From positions 2,068,501 to 2,132,500 of the forward strand of contig AP031356.1 of the NCBI GenBank assembly GCA_037833965.1: 64,000 nt of DNA, read 5' to 3'. The notes beneath the pieces are model-generated. The model saw nothing but the letters and a program-made list of their open reading frames with translations, was not told the origin of the DNA and searched no databases. Of this stretch, positions 43,478-55,829 are shown in pieces (positions within the stretch are counted from its first letter, which is position 1; the number at the start of each line of letters is the position of its first letter). The DNA comes from Marchantia polymorpha subsp. ruderalis. Taxonomy: Eukaryota > Streptophyta > Marchantiopsida > Marchantiales > Marchantiaceae. Position numbers and translations under genes: made by a program.

Positions 43478-46400
43478 TCAATGTGAGTCCATGATGTTTA
43501 AGTGTTCTCTAGAAAACAGAGAGCCAGCGACATAGTTTCTGATGGGCATCAAAGCGAGTATCAAAAGTGGGAAAGTGATTCCTGCAGAAAACATGTACAA
43601 AGTTCAGTGCTAGTGTAAGCCATACACACGAAACTCAGCCATCGAGAGCTAGAAAGATCAACTAATGAGAAAATAAGCCAGTTACTGATAAGTGCCCAAT
43701 AGAAATGCTATTGACGATGATATGGCAATAAAACGTGCTTATGAAATCCAGTATCAGACAAAGTAAAACACATGTATATCCTACAACAATGCAAAGTGAC
43801 ACATGAGACCTTAACCGTAATCTATCAAATAAGAAGGTTAAGATTAGTCTTCATACCCCAAGAAGTTTTCTTCAGAGTCCACAGAGTTGTTAAGCACACT
43901 AACTGCAAAGCTGTGAAGCCATGCAGCACGGCTCTGGGAACCGATTTGGTAAAATCGTACTCGGGGTAGAGCTCGGGATCATATACCCATAGTTTTAACC
44001 TGACAAATAACGGAAAGGACAAGGCTGGCAAATTTCAGCTTCAAGAGAAAATGGATTGTCGACAAGACTTTGTATAATTGTGTTGTATATTTTATACTGA
44101 AAATGATGTCCGAAGCAAAGCTCTCGCAGCATCCAGATGATATAGAGGATGCATGTAAACATGAAAGTGTACTGTACTTATTAGCATGTGCCTGTCAGCC
44201 TAAAGACCACAGACCCGCACCGTGGCTGAGCGATGCTGAAGTAAAATATTCACAATCATAGCACACCGTAGAGCTACGATAAACATGCCAGTCATGAAGA
44301 AGGTCAGAAAACCGGCGAAAAGGACCACTGATTGACCTATGAAATATATGTTGTGTGCGTACCTTTCTACAAACTGATTTCCAGATAGACTCGTAAATCC
44401 CATGTACAGAAATAGACCGCTTGTTACCTGGCAACAAAGAAGAAAAGTCATAAGGGAGAAAAGGTGATGTGGCTTTCGTATCTCTGATGGATAGAATTCC
44501 AATAGTAACGTGGCTTAAATGACATGGGTGGGAGTCGTACCGGAACTGGGACGAACCGCAAAATTGGCAGAAGCAATAATGATGCTCCTATTAATACCTG
44601 AGATGGAACACATTTCTTTTATTTCGGATCTTCGTGAAAGCTCTTTCGAAAAAGTGAAACTCATAGTGAGAACTAGTATGAATTCATGTAGCATTCATAA
44701 AATACAGCATTTATTAAGAAAAACCCTCGAATTTGCCTACGTGGATAGTGACTCCAGTTAGTCGATTTTCAATAACGCCGACAACCGTCTCGTCTGGTAT
44801 ATCAGAGTTTTCTCCGCTGATGAACAGAAATATAAGGTCAGAACATATTGCAAAAAGCCATAACATAAAGCAAAGTGATAGCATTATTTTTTAAAGCTGG
44901 AAACTAGTGCTTCAAGTCACATTAGGTTGGAATACTATGAAACTGAGAAATACGGATCTACTTCATGATTCCTTCAGCTTTCTCTATGACATCTCAAAAG
45001 AAAATTTTGAAGGAATGTGCAGCTTCCTTTGATTTGCTATTTCGGGAGTATCCTACCTGATACTGATTGACTTGGATATGGTGGATAGACTCCGAACATG
45101 ACTCAAAGAGGGGACTGTTGAAGCGACCATCCAAGGTAGTCCAAACAACGATCCGACCGCCATCAATGCTGCGCATCCACGCAAACATGTGGGTCAGATA
45201 AACTGGACTCATGAGCTTCGATGACTTTTGCATGTTATATTATTTTCTTCTACTTCAAGTAAACAGTTAAGGCTGCAGTACATCAGACACTCACCTCCCA
45301 AAACAAAAAGATCAAGATGATAGCCTTCGCCTTTCTTCAGCTTGTTTTTTGGATCGTTGATGAGCCGAGATGTAATATTCTGCACGAAGAACTCTATCAG
45401 CATGATTTTTTCATCGACTTTCATGCACCACAATGGGTTGAAAGTCAGGTATGCCTCGAAGGACTTAGTCTTCAATTTCGAGCGTTCTGTGAAACAACTA
45501 TCCATAATTGTAATGTGGAACGTAACCTGCTGCGTGTAATCCTAGCACTAAAATATTTTTGCCATTTCGCAAGAGCGTGACATGTTTTGGTTGCGTTACT
45601 ACCTCACCTGATCAAGAAAAATAAGAAGAGTAAGAAGAGCTGCAGGGATAGATGAAGCCGCGATAACCCATGCTGGAACGCTGAAGAAAGGAACGATCCA
45701 TGGTCTACCAGATGTTGTTGCAATACCAGACGGTATCGGCAATTCGGGGATGACGACACCAGGGAACAATATAGGTGGCACCAGTGACATCAGAAGAATC
45801 GCCAACGGTGGCCCAAAGTCTGAGAGAGCATTCCTTACACTTGGCACCAGTAATCGCGAAGATCTCATCTGAGGAGACAAATGACCACCAGAAACATTCA
45901 GAATCGATTCGCTAATTCTAACAGTTCTTCTTCAATACGAGTTCAATGACCAAAGATGATAAATCTACATCAATCTTTTACTAAACTAACTGCTAAGTGT
46001 AGAGAGAGAGTACTTGAGTTAGAAATGTGGACAGTATCCACGTGCCCCCAGCTAGAACAAAAGACAGTAACGCCGTTGCAGTTGAAAACGGGCTCGAAGC
46101 CTTGAACAAGGCACCAATGCTCTGCAACATTCAAGCAGGATAAACCATCAGAAACTGTCCTCGGTAACGACTTGTACTACGATCTTTACGTAGTCTCAAT
46201 TTCTTGGAAGCAAGAATTCCTTTGATGAAGGTTGATGGTCAACAATCAGTCACAGACCAGAGGCGAGTAGGTTTCAAAACGCGAGAACAAAATGTTCGAA
46301 GCAAGATAGAAAGGACGGATATATAGCAGGAAGCGCACCTTACATGCTTCAGAGATGAAGCCGAAGGAAATGAGCGACGAGAAGATGTCGTCCGTGAAAC

Positions 46401-48236
46401 GAGTAAAATGTTTTATCTAAGAAATGGCATGCACATGAAACTCGGTTAGTATGCATATATTTCAACGCTGTGTCGTATAATGACAAAGTACCATTAACAT
46501 CAAGGATGTGTAAGATCTTGATCTATGTAGGCAAAAGGGTAGGAGCTCACCAAATTACTAGCTTCAACCGCGGCTAACACAAACAAAAAGGCAAAACTCC
46601 ACAGACCAACCCATCCGTATACAGGCAGAAATGGCAGTCCCAGCTCAACCGTGGCCTGCAGAGCACAGAGACATTTGGACATTTAGCGCGTATGTCAGCA
46701 ATACTCGAAGCTTACTTTCGATACTTTCTGTAGTGGATCAATGCCTATCGGAAGCGAGGCGTGGCTACTATGCCAACATCATATTGTCCACGGCTAAACA
46801 GCAGACTTTGAAACTAAAGATATTTGGACATTTAGCGCGTATGTCAGCAATACTCGAAGCTTACTTTCGATACTTTCTGAAGTGGATCAATGCCTATCGG
46901 AAGCGAGGCGTGGCTACTATGCCAACATCATATTGTCCACGGCTAAACAGCAGACTTTAAAACTAAAGAAATTATTTTTTTATAAGCACTACACTGAAAC
47001 CAACAGCTCCTGACTGATATTTAAATTAATATATGAGTTGACTATCCATTACGAAGATATTCATCCAATAAGTCCCCAAGAAACAAATTTCATCACAACT
47101 TTTTGCAATCCATATCATTCTTGCAAGCTGTACCTTATACAGAAGTCCAGTAAAAATAACCATGAGTCCCGTGGGCCCTAGCAGGGTCAGAGGCTGGGCA
47201 GCCAACATAGCGTACAAAACTCCAGACACTGGGAAATGAACATGACAACTTTCCATATTATAAACTTAATTGAACAATACTTCTTTCCAGTGAACATAAC
47301 GAGTGACATTTATCACAAAATCCGAAAATTGCCCGCACGAAATAAGTAATGCATTGAGGTGATCCGGTACGATGACGTGATAAGTACCGCATGGGCAAAT
47401 TCAAGTAGAAAAATGTGAAGAATTGCGTATCAAGTATAACTGAATTGAAGAACATACCAGCAGTGCCAATCAGACTTTCCACAACCCCGATCGAATTACC
47501 CGTCACCGTGGCCATGAGTCTGGATTCGTTCCAAGAGCAAAAACTTCACCTTAGACAACCAGCGATAGTTATGCGAAGAGGTAATTATATCATTGATGTA
47601 AATTTCAGATCTGAGGTGGGTTTTACTGAGGACCACTACAAAACTTCATGCATCTGGAATGGCCCTGCACATGTGTATGATTTTGACATTGTCATCAACA
47701 GTAAAATGTACCTACCCTCCGAACGCCAAGCATGGAGTTAAACAAGCAAAGTAGAGAAAGAATGTCGCTGCAGCTGCTTTTGGGTGAACTCCATCTGTAA
47801 AGTCACTCAAATAGTGCTTGTATCGCCGCTTCGCATCTTCTAAAATTCCCGCTCCAAATCTGCTCAAAGTGAATTTTTCCTCCTCCTTTTCCACAGCAGC
47901 CCCATTGAAGTTGTCACCGTCTCCAATGCTTTCCTGACCTCCTAAGCCATCAGTGAGGGCGATAGAGCAAGTGGTTACACTTTTCCGTCTCCTTACTCTC
48001 GCCTTTGATGGTCCTCTGGAGAAAGAAGAATCCCCCAGACCCTGAATTAGATGTAAACCACCATTACATCTTTTCAAAATTAGCACATTGCTCCCCAATT
48101 GACCGCAGCTTCCACTCCTCATTTGGGACCCCTGAGAGTAGCTACGAGGTGAGAGACACGGACTCCTGCTCGAGGCTCCAGTACCGGGCCATAAAAAGGA
48201 CATCGCTGAGGACGACCGAAGCGCAAATTGTGCCAT
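43478..48236 (-). CDS. SLC4-type bicarbonate/anion transporter with plastid transit peptide, 14 exons
   Basis: Multi-pass anion exchanger of the HCO3 transporter family. Exons: 47716-48236, 47458-47519, 47134-47228, 46551-46655, 46339-46416, 46014-46121, 45608-45868, 45295-45379, 45057-45168, 44741-44816, 44541-44597, 44363-44427, 43857-43999, 43478-43581; all GT-AG and in frame; 623 residues. Residues 1-68 lack Asp/Glu and are rich in Ser, Gly and Arg, a typical chloroplast transit peptide, with possible cleavage near 90. SLC4 blocks follow: FFLYFACLTPCLAFGG, AAQPLTLLGPTGLMVIFTGL, FTRFTDDIFSSLISF, DFGPPLAILLMSLVPPI, FLDQNIT (Asp 409 at the AE1 Glu681 position, as I recall), NKLKKGEGYHLDLFVLG, LFLYMGFTSLSGNQ. 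It resembles algal/diatom and animal exchangers more than plant BOR borate transporters, and lacks the large animal cytosolic domain. Intron 3 holds a 149-base tandem duplication. Substrate direction is inferred, not shown. Confidence 0.9.
46673..46969. repeat. 149-bp tandem duplication in intron 3 of the SLC4 gene
   Basis: Copies at 46673-46821 and 46822-46969 differ at only two positions (TGTAGTGG/TGAAGTGG and TTTGAAAC/TTTAAAAC). The first copy begins 18 bases upstream of exon 4, so it carries part of the exon's splice-acceptor region. The near identity indicates a recent event. Confidence 0.95.
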
Positions 48237-49518
48237 TATTTTGAATCAAAGACTGAGACGCAAGAATCTCCCACGGGATAAGCTCAGCTCAAGAGCTGAA
48301 CAAAGCTGATAACTTCCTACGGTAGCATTTGACGAATGAGGCCACCTCAATCAAGAAACCCAAAATCTTCGAGATCCGACTGCGTCTGCTACCGCCTCAA
48401 GCCAAAGAATTCACCAGAACGACAGACGCTATTCGACAGCGGCAGCACACACAGTTGCAGACTGGGCAAACGCTGTTCCATCCTTCCAATCATCTTGTCG
48501 ACAATTCCGCAACTACTCTTCCATCCGCTTCCACAAATTCTCGCTCTCGTCCTCTGCAGTCGCCTCTCGCGCACAACTCACAAATCTACTCACTCACTCA
48601 CTGCTCTCATCATCGACCCAACCATCGTTCATGCACAATGAGAGCACTCTCACAGCGTCCTCCTGCACGAGCACGTCCTGGTCCACTGAACGGCCGTCAG
48701 AGCAGAAATGAGCAATTGATCCGCGAGGTCGGCGTTCCAGAGCCCTCTATGTGCGTGGAATCCAGAAAAGGATGGCACTTGGAAAAGCTTACGGGCTGGA
48801 ACGACCGGAATCCAGAAAAAGCCTGGCCGTCCGAGGCGGAGGACCGAGAGCAGCAGCAGCAGGTGCAGTCACAGCAGAGGCAGCATTAAAAAGCGCCAGA
48901 GGTTCGAGGACCGCGACCCAACCAGAACGCAACGCAATGGCGAGCATGCGAACTTTACGCGACCGCAGTACCGTACAGATCGCTTGTCTGGAGGCAGCCG
49001 AGAATTTGGAACCTGGAATTCACGAGAGCTCCTGAGCTCCTGAGGCCCGACCCCGACCCCGACCGAGATGGACTCGGATTCTGTGGAATGTCAGCCACAC
49101 AAACGAGCAGGGCCACATGTTGGAAGTCGGAACGAACGACGGGCATGGCATCGATCCGCAGCGAGCTATTGGCCCTGGTGCTGGGACGTGGACTCTCCTG
49201 CAGTCGTCGTCGTTAGCGCCTAGAGAGACTTTCAATTCGCGAGCGAAATGTGGAGCGCCTGCAGACGAGCACGAGCGAAGGAGGTGCGGCTCAGGGCGAC
49301 CTCGCCCCTACCCACCGGTGACCCGGTCACCCTGAAGGGTTCTGCGAGTTTTTGTCGCTCGTCTGTCCAGTCACCACGAACGCTTGTCACTCGTTATGTG
49401 CCGGATTATTACGAGATCACACGGAAACAAACATAAAATGTTCTTTTCTTTTTTAGATCTAGACCTCTTGAATATGTTTACCGTGATATTAAATATTTAT
49501 TCCTTTTCGTGATAATAT
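48237..49518. promoter_or_regulatory. GC-rich upstream region of the SLC4 gene
   Basis: About 1.2 kb of balanced to GC-rich sequence directly upstream of the SLC4 start, presumably 5' UTR and promoter. A plus-strand frame (48329-48889) is open for 186 codons. It lacks an upstream ATG, begins internally at an ATG near 48639, is Gln/Arg/Ser-rich and matches no family. It could be a divergent gene or chance. A short run of CCGAC-type repeats lies near 49046. Confidence 0.35.
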
Positions 49519-49888
49519 GAATTTCATACAAATATGATATCTTTCAAGTTCTTCTTAAATTATTTAGCATAGTTTGACGTCATTGTCAGTATCCAATCAG
49601 TGGATTGTCGTACAGTAAGACATAATACATGTCCATTAGAATCACATCACAATCTATGTTAACAACATCATTTTTCACCTCATCTCAATCACCTCTCGAT
49701 TGAGATTTCATACAAATATGATATCTTTCAAGTTCTTCTTAAATTATTTCGCATAGTTTGACGTCATTGTCGGTATCCAATCAGTGGATTGTCGTACAGT
49801 AAGACATAATACATGTCCATTGGAATCACATCACAATCTATGTTAACAACATCATTTTTCACCTCATCTCAATCACCTCTCGATTGAG
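49519..49888. repeat. 184-bp tandem duplication
   Basis: The phrase ATTTCATACAAATATGATAT begins each copy, at 49521 and 49705, with a period of 184 bases. Only three substitutions were seen between copies. Each copy ends in a small inverted repeat, TCTCAATC / GATTGAGA. It lies where the GC-rich SLC4 upstream region passes into AT-rich DNA. Confidence 0.93.
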
Positions 49889-52800
49889 ATGAACTTTTGT
49901 GAATGATTAATTTGCATGAAACTTCTTACATGTGAAGGCTTAGGTCACTTAATACCTCACACTATTTTCATCTAGAATTTTGTTAAATATTCATATGTAT
50001 ATATTATAGCATCAGTACATTTGATTAATTTGGTTTGTGTAACATGACCATTAAATTAAATAAAAGAATTTTCTCATGCTTTGCAATGATAATTTAGATC
50101 ATGCCGTTGTTACTTAGTAGAGTTGTCAACTTATGACAAAACGAAAAATTTTGACATTCTGTAAATATATTAACTACTATTAGATGATTTAGGTAGTATA
50201 GATTCTATAAATGGTTTCTTATCATCAAAAGTAAAATAATCAATGGAAATTCATATAGATAAAACTAAAAAAGAAGTTATAAACTTATATAAAAAGTAAT
50301 TTTTAAACACTGTAAATTCAAAATTCAGGTGAGTGTGAAAATATCTTTGAATTTTTCTTTTCTTTTTTTCTTTTAATTTGATCATTTTTGAATCGTATGT
50401 GTTATATAAAATATATTCTGCACTTCATAGAATTAGCGTAGCATATAATTACTTTTCTTTAATAAATTTCAATATAAATCAAAAGGAAATGTTCAAAATA
50501 ATTTTTTTACATAAGGATCTTATCCGAATTAAAAGATTTTCATTTTATAGTGATTTCATTGAAATTCTCTTATATCAAATCACTCTTAAGAAAAAAAATT
50601 TTAAACATGTGTATCAAAATATTACAACTGAGTTGATGAAATTGATTGCTTTAGCAAAGAAAAAACTAGGCAAATAAATTATGTATCATTTATAATTGAC
50701 TGCACATAATGCAGTCCAAAATATATACAAGTCAAATTATTTTTAACATTTAGTATGCAGTATTTGGCTTGTATCTTTATTGCTAAAATCTTAATAAAAT
50801 ACAATATAGAATAAAATATTAATAAAAAGTTGAGCTATGGAGTTGAAAATCCGAAAGTTTGCTTTTTCAGGAGTGGGGCTGCACTGGAAAAGTCACTCTT
50901 TGCATTGTTTATTCGAAGTTCTTCAATCAGAAATTGAAGATGCCGCCGGTGCGCAGCTCTGGAGGAAAGAGAGGGCTTTGCTCTGTCTACAATTTGCCGA
51001 TGGACTGTTTGCCACTGTGCCCGAGGGACTGGAAACTCGTCCATTTGAGGATTTTTATTTGTCGTATTTGTCATAAATTAGATATCACAATTCAAGGAAA
51101 AGATGGATAGGCTGGAAAGTCAGAATAGAGGTTCAAGTTGGTGATTAGTGGTTCCAATGACATCTGCCCAAACCGAGTGTGGCTTCAAGGTATGATAACA
51201 AAATGGACAGCCCTAATCCTTCAGGGCTGCTCTCGTTGATCCAACCAATGCCCATGGCAATCCATCCTTTAAAGGTTGTGTGTTTAATGAGCAATACATA
51301 AACAAACGTGGGCAAAGTTATTCGGAGGCTCAAGCCTATGAGCCTCAAGGGTCATTCTAGACACACTGAGCAATGAGGGAGTAGATTCAGAAATGTCGAC
51401 TGAACATGATTGGAAATAGTTTTTGCAGATATTCAACTTTCTAGATATTTTTTGAAGACGTGATAAGATTCCAAACATCACGAAGATTCTTAAGACATCT
51501 GCTTTAACGCGGTCTCAGGTCAAGTCAAAACCTGTGCCTTCCCCATCCAGAACGAAAGTCGGCGGGCTGAGCAATTATAGCAAAAAGAAGGAACCCCCCA
51601 TCAAGCCTTACAAGGATGAAACCATGAAAAGTAGTCATGCTTGTTTTAGCCTCCCGCGTCAAGGGTCAACATTCAGAGAATAAAGTGATTTTTTGAATTA
51701 GAGCACAAGTGCCCACATCCATTCTTCACGCTCTCCACTTCATTTGACCTCCATCATCTTAGCCTTACTTTATTGCAAGAAGGAGCAACAATAGCACTAA
51801 CTAGAGATCCATGTTTTTTTATCTCAGCTTTTGCTCAGCACTTCCAGAAATACGAGCAAATACTACTTCGCTCAGAGGATAAAATTCGAGAGTGCGGTCA
51901 ATGAAGAATAAAAATAATATGGCATAGCATTCAGTTACAACAATCTTAATAAGCGGAACAGTTTATAAATAATGTCAAGTGCATATTAGTCTAGTTGAAC
52001 GGAACTAGTTATTCTTATGTTTGATGATTATACCTTAAGGTATATTTCAGATTCCTGTTAGTAGAATGTTTGTGAATTTAAAGCCCATTAAAACCGATTC
52101 ATTACATTTAGTTTGTTTCCATAGATCGCTCAAATTGTTAGGTGGATTGAATACGGTACTTTTGCAAAGTAAGAGTTGAGGTTGGCTACTTATATGGCAA
52201 TATTCTACCGTAAGATTGTTTTCTTTGAATAAAGACTTATTTATCATATGTTAGTTGCAGTAAAATGCATTGTCTATAAATTTACTTATGCTAATTTGCT
52301 CTGCACACGGGGAGCAATAGTGTATATATGACTACTACAGAGCAACTTAGCAGGAGAAAACTTTAAGTACATAATTACGGACATGGCAATCAAACAATCC
52401 AGACAACACAACAAGATATATACATGAACAATATCTACTATAATTTCTATTGTATCGAGAGTTCCAACATACAATTTTTAAGGAACAGCTGAAAATTGTT
52501 ATCTAAAATATAACATTGAATATATCAATAAGCAAATATCCCATGCTTATAATTGTAATTTCTTCTACATTTTTAACAAAAATATCACCATATATAGCCA
52601 ATATTCTTGTCACACACTTATCATACGCTGTTTGAAACTATCATCTAACCGAAGATGTACAAGATCATACTATGAAAGATGTTCTAATATGATCAAATGC
52701 ATGTAAATAATGATCAAAAAGATATTTTTTACTTTGAACATTATCAAGATATCATATATCTAGGTAATCATCATGTCTAGTGGTCCAATCATTAATATTT

Positions 52801-53102
52801 GTGTGTCTTTGTCACATAGATATATACTCTTCGCTGAGATTACAATATATATCACAGCAAATATGGCATATTCCACACTTCTTGGATGTCCACGTCAAGG
52901 TATAATGAAACTATAACTACCACAAAAACAAAAAAACGATATTTCATCATGTACTTACTTCTATTTTCAAAATTATAATTCCTTGACATCCAACCTAATT
53001 TCAAATAAATGTTAATTATCAAACCCTAAGTTTTTAAATAGTGATAACTTTTCATATCGAGAAGTATTCTTTAGCCACTAGACATGGCTTGTAGATTTCC
53101 TT
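49889..53102. other. AT-rich stretch without a supported gene
   Basis: Very AT-rich from 49.9 to 50.8 kb. A plus-strand frame of about 100 codons (50378-50677) is unusually long for such composition but starts without ATG and matches nothing I know. A GC-richer patch at 50837-51110 has two overlapping plus frames of 79 and 83 codons, also unassigned. The rest has short frames only. Confidence 0.4.
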
Positions 53103-53160
53103 CTTTGCCTTTCGTAAAGGCAAAGGAGAAAATTTGGCTTTACAGGGTTCAGCCCTGTAA
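53103..53160. repeat. Two adjacent perfect hairpins
   Basis: CTTTGCCTTT-CGT-AAAGGCAAAG (53103-53125) is followed 14 bases later by TTACAGGG-TTCAG-CCCTGTAA (53140-53160). Both stems are perfect. No flanking gene explains them. Confidence 0.8.
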
Positions 53161-54111
53161 TGCCAAAAAAGTCTCCTTCGTACCCTTAAAAAAAATAATT
53201 TTCCTCTTGAACCTCAATTTACCATATTATGATGACATAGGACTTGATGGTGATATTTAAACACGACTTTTTAAGGGGGTTGGCATCCATTATGTGGCGT
53301 TGGGCTTACATCGCGAATTTTGGTAATAATAAGACCTCCTAGTTTTAAACCATGGTAGTAAATGAATCCAGCGGAATAAATAGCCCCTTATTTATGTCTG
53401 AATTTAGAGAAAAAATTTAAAAACCTTAAGTTATTAACATCACAGAAATTTTCAAATTTCAAATTGTTTTTAATGTAAACACCACTTACCCCAATTGTAG
53501 CGATGAAATAATTCTCCTCGTTATCCATGTTTGTCAAAGTAAATCCCTAAAAGAGCTAAAAACATATTCTTGCCTTCTAACCTACTCTACTCTCTCACTT
53601 CAGCCCCACGACGTGTCGCCGTCCTGATCCATTGACCCCAAAAGAAGTCAGATGTACTGCGTAGAATCGATGATGTTGACGTAGTTGACGTCACTGAAAG
53701 CAGTTGCTGCACGTGGTAGCATTTGCTTTCCAGGCGAGAGTCAGTAGTTGAGGATATTCTTGATCTTTGTTTCATCCACTTGAGGATTGGTCACAACATA
53801 CATGCTCGAACATGTTCCAACAAACACTCGCTGTAGCTCGATTCAGTAACGACATCATCCATAAATCTAAACGCTCATGACCTCCTTGAACCTTCACATA
53901 TCATAGGATCCACCTTCAGCCGCCTGCCCCCCCTTGATACACCCAGGCAACGTAGTGCTGCAAACATGCAAACTCTGAGACTTCTTCTCCAGTCCTTATG
54001 AAACAACTATGAGATTAAGCTACGAAGTGCATTTACAGGTCTAATGGCTAAATGAGTTTTTTGACTCATTTAATGTGTGTATATTTAGCGGTTAATATTC
54101 TTAAGAACATC
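53161..54111. other. Gene-free stretch
   Basis: Mixed AT-rich DNA. A minus-strand frame at 53587-53775 (62 codons) reads like decayed coding sequence but was not identified. Confidence 0.4.
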
Positions 54112-54134
54112 TTAACCCTAAACCCTTAACCCTA
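54112..54134. repeat. Interstitial telomere-like CCCTAAA repeats
   Basis: Three imperfect units of the plant telomere motif (TTAACCCTAAACCC then TTAACCCTA). No gene starts close by, so it is either a relic of break repair or a stray telo-box. Confidence 0.7.
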
Positions 54135-54270
54135 CCTCCGGCTCTCAAGAACCTCATTCGCTCCGATTCTTCAGGCACTCATGCGACACAACAATCTTAT
54201 TTGCTTCCATCCGCAACGAGGAAGTTTGAGAGCGAACTACCTGACAAAAATCAGAGGAGCATCCAAAAAC

Positions 54271-54834
54271 GAGAAATTTGCTTGATGGGATCAAATATCA
54301 GAAGAGCATCCAAAAAACAGAAATTTGCTTGATGGGATCCCATCAGAAGGCTTACTAATTGATGTGACCCAATAAGTTTCAAATTACCCGATTATTTTAC
54401 GGATCACCGTCAATTATGTTCTTGTAACTGCTTTGTTTTCACTTCAATAAAAATTAAAATTCTTCCCCGATTTAAGTTAGTCAGATTTACCATGGCTCCC
54501 AATCTTCAGCCCAATTTCTCAGGTCCCAGAATGATATTACAGTTATAATGTATGGGCGTAATCTACTTACTCTTTACTTTTTTTTCTAAAATTTTTGGCG
54601 TAAGTTGCGTAAGTACTTTGGTCAGTGAAGTGCCTGAGGGGAGAAGTCACTTATCCACAAAGAGCCGAAGTGATTTTCCTAACCCGCATTGAAAGCAATT
54701 ACAAGAACTCGCTGTAGAACATTGGTGTCGGTGGACTGAATTGCCTTCGGAAGGGTCCCATCGGGTAAAATAGAAATTATTGGGTCCCATCAAGCACTCA
54801 GCGTTCTTATCGGGTCCTATCAAGCAAATTTCTC
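54271..54834. mobile_element. Miniature Mutator-like element (MITE) with terminal inverted repeats
   Basis: The left end GAGAAATTTGCTTGATGGGA is mirrored by the right end CCTATCAAGCAAATTTCTC, about 22 bases with two mismatches. The sequence ATCCAAAAAC lies immediately before the left end and ATCCAAAAC immediately after the right end, a target-site duplication of 9-10 bases as made by Mutator-like transposases. Subterminal GGGTCCCATC/GACCCAATAA repeats are present and no transposase is encoded. The left terminus with its flank is itself duplicated (54297-54341). Confidence 0.7.
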
Positions 54835-55784
54835 ATCCAAAACAGAGGAGTCAAAATGAATGATTGGATGATTGTGAGTGGTTTCACGGGCTGTCACGGG
54901 AGGGCAGAAAAGTCTGTAAAAGTCTGTACCACGCCAACTCAAAGAAGACAGATGAAGCAACAAAAGCAGCCCTCGTTCGGACAAATAATTAAGACGGGAA
55001 AGAAGACCGCTCTATGTTCTGTACTACTGTCCTACATAAAACCTCAAAGGCAATTGAATGTTACCGTTCAAGTCAAGAATGAGATCCAAGATTATATAAA
55101 AAACTGAAGGGCGAGAGAATTCTATGATGGTAAGATTAGGATGACTTCCAAGGCGGAAAAGCTAAAATCTAAGACGGGAAAGTAGACCACCAGATGCATC
55201 CCGAGAGCTATGGATAGAGTCTCTTAGTAAAGATCAAATAATCCTTACTCTTATTTCGTCTGTGGAAAAAGAGCATTTTTCATTAGAAGGAAATGGTGGA
55301 GTATTCCTTGAAGTGTAGTGTATCATGCCATAAGATAATGGCTTTTCCCCTGTATATACGATTTGAGCACCCATATTTTCAGGGCGATACAATGGTTAGA
55401 AATGATTGAATTGAGATTTAATTAGAAATGATCCAGTAAAGAGAATATCTTAGACTATTAAGTGACTAGATAACTACATCCAGTTTCCATGAATGGCTTA
55501 GGATGGATATAGGTGTCCATTGGTTTTTATAAGCTATGCTGCATAAACTAGGCTTCAATAAGGCTGTGATTTATGAGTCTACGGTAAGACTTGTATGCTG
55601 GTTGTATCGTGGTTCTAGTTGTACGAACAAGCTCATACGTTAGCGTCATCCATACCTAAGTTGTGTATTATAGTGTTTTATATAATAATTGGAGGACACA
55701 TTTTTCTAAAAATAGCTTGAAACCAGCTGAGGTTTAAATTATGACTTTTCATCACTTTGTCACACTCACTTCACACAAAAATAA
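54835..55784. other. Gene-free stretch
   Basis: An ATG frame of 83 codons (54856-55107, basic, Lys/Gln-rich) abuts the right end of the miniature element and is not recognised. No other signal. Confidence 0.35.
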
Positions 55785-55828
55785 TGGTCGCCCACATACA
55801 TATGTATACATATGTATGTGGGCGACCA
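55785..55828. repeat. Perfect 44-bp palindrome
   Basis: The left half TGGTCGCCCACATACATATG then TA is followed without spacer by its exact reverse complement. The centre is ATACATATGTATACATATGT, which itself holds repeated CATATG/GTATAC motifs. It is directly followed by a second palindrome. Confidence 0.95.
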
Positions 55829-55829
55829 C

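Noticed and set aside
43478-48236. BOR1-type borate transporter
   Set aside because: The TM1-TM3 blocks (LTPCLAFGG, AAQPLTLLGPTG) and the FTSLSGNQ region fit bicarbonate exchangers of algae and animals better, and BOR proteins lack a plastid transit peptide.
50859-51110. Phage-type or plasmid RNA polymerase fragment suggested by NLPMDCLPL
   Set aside because: Only one short phrase resembles the family, no other motif supports it and competing frames overlap.
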